NCBI GenBank assembly: GCA_963169655.1
Contig: CAUJCM010000001.1
Location: 248,001 to 312,000, forward strand
Reading direction: 5' to 3'
Source of the DNA: Patescibacteria group bacterium
Lineage (GTDB): Bacteria > Patescibacteriota > Gracilibacteria > UBA1369
DNA: 64,000 nt
The stretch's first letter is position 1, and each line of letters opens with the position of its first letter. The notes under the pieces were generated by a model that saw nothing but the letters and a program-made list of their open reading frames with translations, did no database searches and was not told the DNA's origin. Below are positions 63,436 through 64,000 of the stretch, in pieces. Both the position numbers and the translations under genes were made by a program.

Positions 63436-64000
63436 ATGCTAAAATCATTAAAATCAAAATTAATACTTGGAATATCAATATTTATTATTGTACTTCTTAC
63501 AATAGTTGCTTTTATTCAGGTTCATGAAAAAGAGAAAGAATTAATTAATGATATTTTTACTAGATCTAGAAGTTTTGCAGAACTTACCTCAGATAGGATA
63601 GTAGAAGATTATAAGTTATATTTGATACCGAATAGTTTTATTTATTTTAATAGAGATGTTCAGGATATTTTATCTAAGAATGAAGATATAGATTGGATTC
63701 AAATTGTTAGTTTTGATGGTGAAATATTTTATGATTCGAAAGAAGATATTGGGCAAAAGTATGAAGGAGAAACAAGGCTTATTAAAGATCCAAACTTAAT
63801 TGAACAAATTAAGTCTAAGAATTTTTCAGTAAAAGCTAGTGATTCTAATCAAATTGTATTTTATAAAAAAGAAATGTTAGCTGATGGAAGTAATATTTTT
63901 AATGCTGTTGATAAAAATGAAAATGCTATCTCTAATTTAAAAGTGGATCAGAAAATCGATTATATGGTTCAGCCTACTGATAATGAATATATTGTAGTGT
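63436..64000 (+). CDS. Membrane sensor protein, N-terminal part (3' truncated)
   Basis: An open frame from ATG 63436 runs past the window end without a stop (188 codons). One membrane helix near residues 9-28 (LILGISIFIIVLLTIVAFIQ) is followed by an extracellular domain that starts with a charged helix (KEKELINDIFTRSRSFAEL). The section WIQIVSFDGEIFYDSKEDIGQKYEGE is typical of Cache/PAS-like sensor domains of histidine kinases and related receptors. The output domain lies outside the window. It starts 2 bases after the substrate-binding protein gene. Confidence 0.65.
   Translation, partial: MLKSLKSKLILGISIFIIVLLTIVAFIQVHEKEKELINDIFTRSRSFAELTSDRIVEDYKLYLIPNSFIYFNRDVQDILSKNEDIDWIQIVSFDGEIFYDSKEDIGQKYEGETRLIKDPNLIEQIKSKNFSVKASDSNQIVFYKKEMLADGSNIFNAVDKNENAISNLKVDQKIDYMVQPTDNEYIVV

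Overview
The window is an AT-rich (roughly 30% GC by eye) chromosomal segment from a bacterium with a reduced, monoderm-like gene set. It most likely belongs to the Candidate Phyla Radiation (Patescibacteria). Reasons: a VirB4/PrgI/TraC-like set without a surrounding conjugation locus, S-layer-homology (SLH) proteins, small unassigned membrane proteins, few Shine-Dalgarno sites, an enlarged V1 region in the 16S gene, and the 16S variant AATAGACGGGGACC near E. coli position 920. TGA is a true stop (for example in the ATGA overlap of ruvC with the next gene), so this is not the code-25 Gracilibacteria/Absconditabacteria lineage. I cannot name the phylum from this window.

Layout. 1-8.4 kb, rightward: end of a ribosome hibernation factor, O-antigen ligase-like protein, a Mur ligase, truB, a WecA/TagO-type transferase, then dnaG-rpoD-greA, closed by a strong terminator. 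8.4-16.1 kb, leftward: lgt, a GspF-N-like repeat protein, pyrG, trpS, priA and a DUF1858-like protein. 16.2-17.6 kb: two unknown small genes, tRNA-Arg and a 0.5-kb non-coding stretch with a G-quadruplex motif and a 29-bp direct repeat. 17.6-31.8 kb, leftward: a SecD-SecF fusion carrying inserted parvulin-like domains, manC-like, prepilin peptidase, a TPR protein, ruvC, pyk, two small genes, ruvA, tgt, rpmE, gyrA. 31.9-41.5 kb: VirB4-type ATPase, SLH-PDZ-S41 protease, FecR-like protein, gyrB, SLH protein. 41.6-49.9 kb: rpsU, prmC, prfA, tatD, radA, a glycosyltransferase, tRNA-Lys, mutM, tRNA-Leu, a lipoprotein, clpP. 50-58.3 kb: a dispersed rRNA locus. 58.3-64 kb: TraC-like and PrgI proteins, lepA, a peptide-binding lipoprotein-like protein and the start of a membrane sensor.

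The rRNA locus is split. The 16S gene has its own promoter, processing stem and terminator. tRNA-Ala and tRNA-Ile follow, then an acyltransferase-like gene, an opposite-strand hemW and a small membrane protein. The 23S-5S unit then starts from a second near-consensus promoter, with its own long processing stalk.

The strongest candidates for something unusual are the SecDF protein with tandem parvulin-type domains inserted in its extracytoplasmic part (a translocation motor fused to a foldase), a Tgt enzyme that has lost all four zinc ligands, the split rRNA units with overlapping leader/trailer pairings, and the G4/direct-repeat region. Envelope genes (SLH proteins, SLH-protease, FecR-like, Lgt, Mur ligase, polyprenyl-phosphate transferase, ManC, O-antigen ligase) suggest a peptidoglycan wall with an S-layer and surface glycans.
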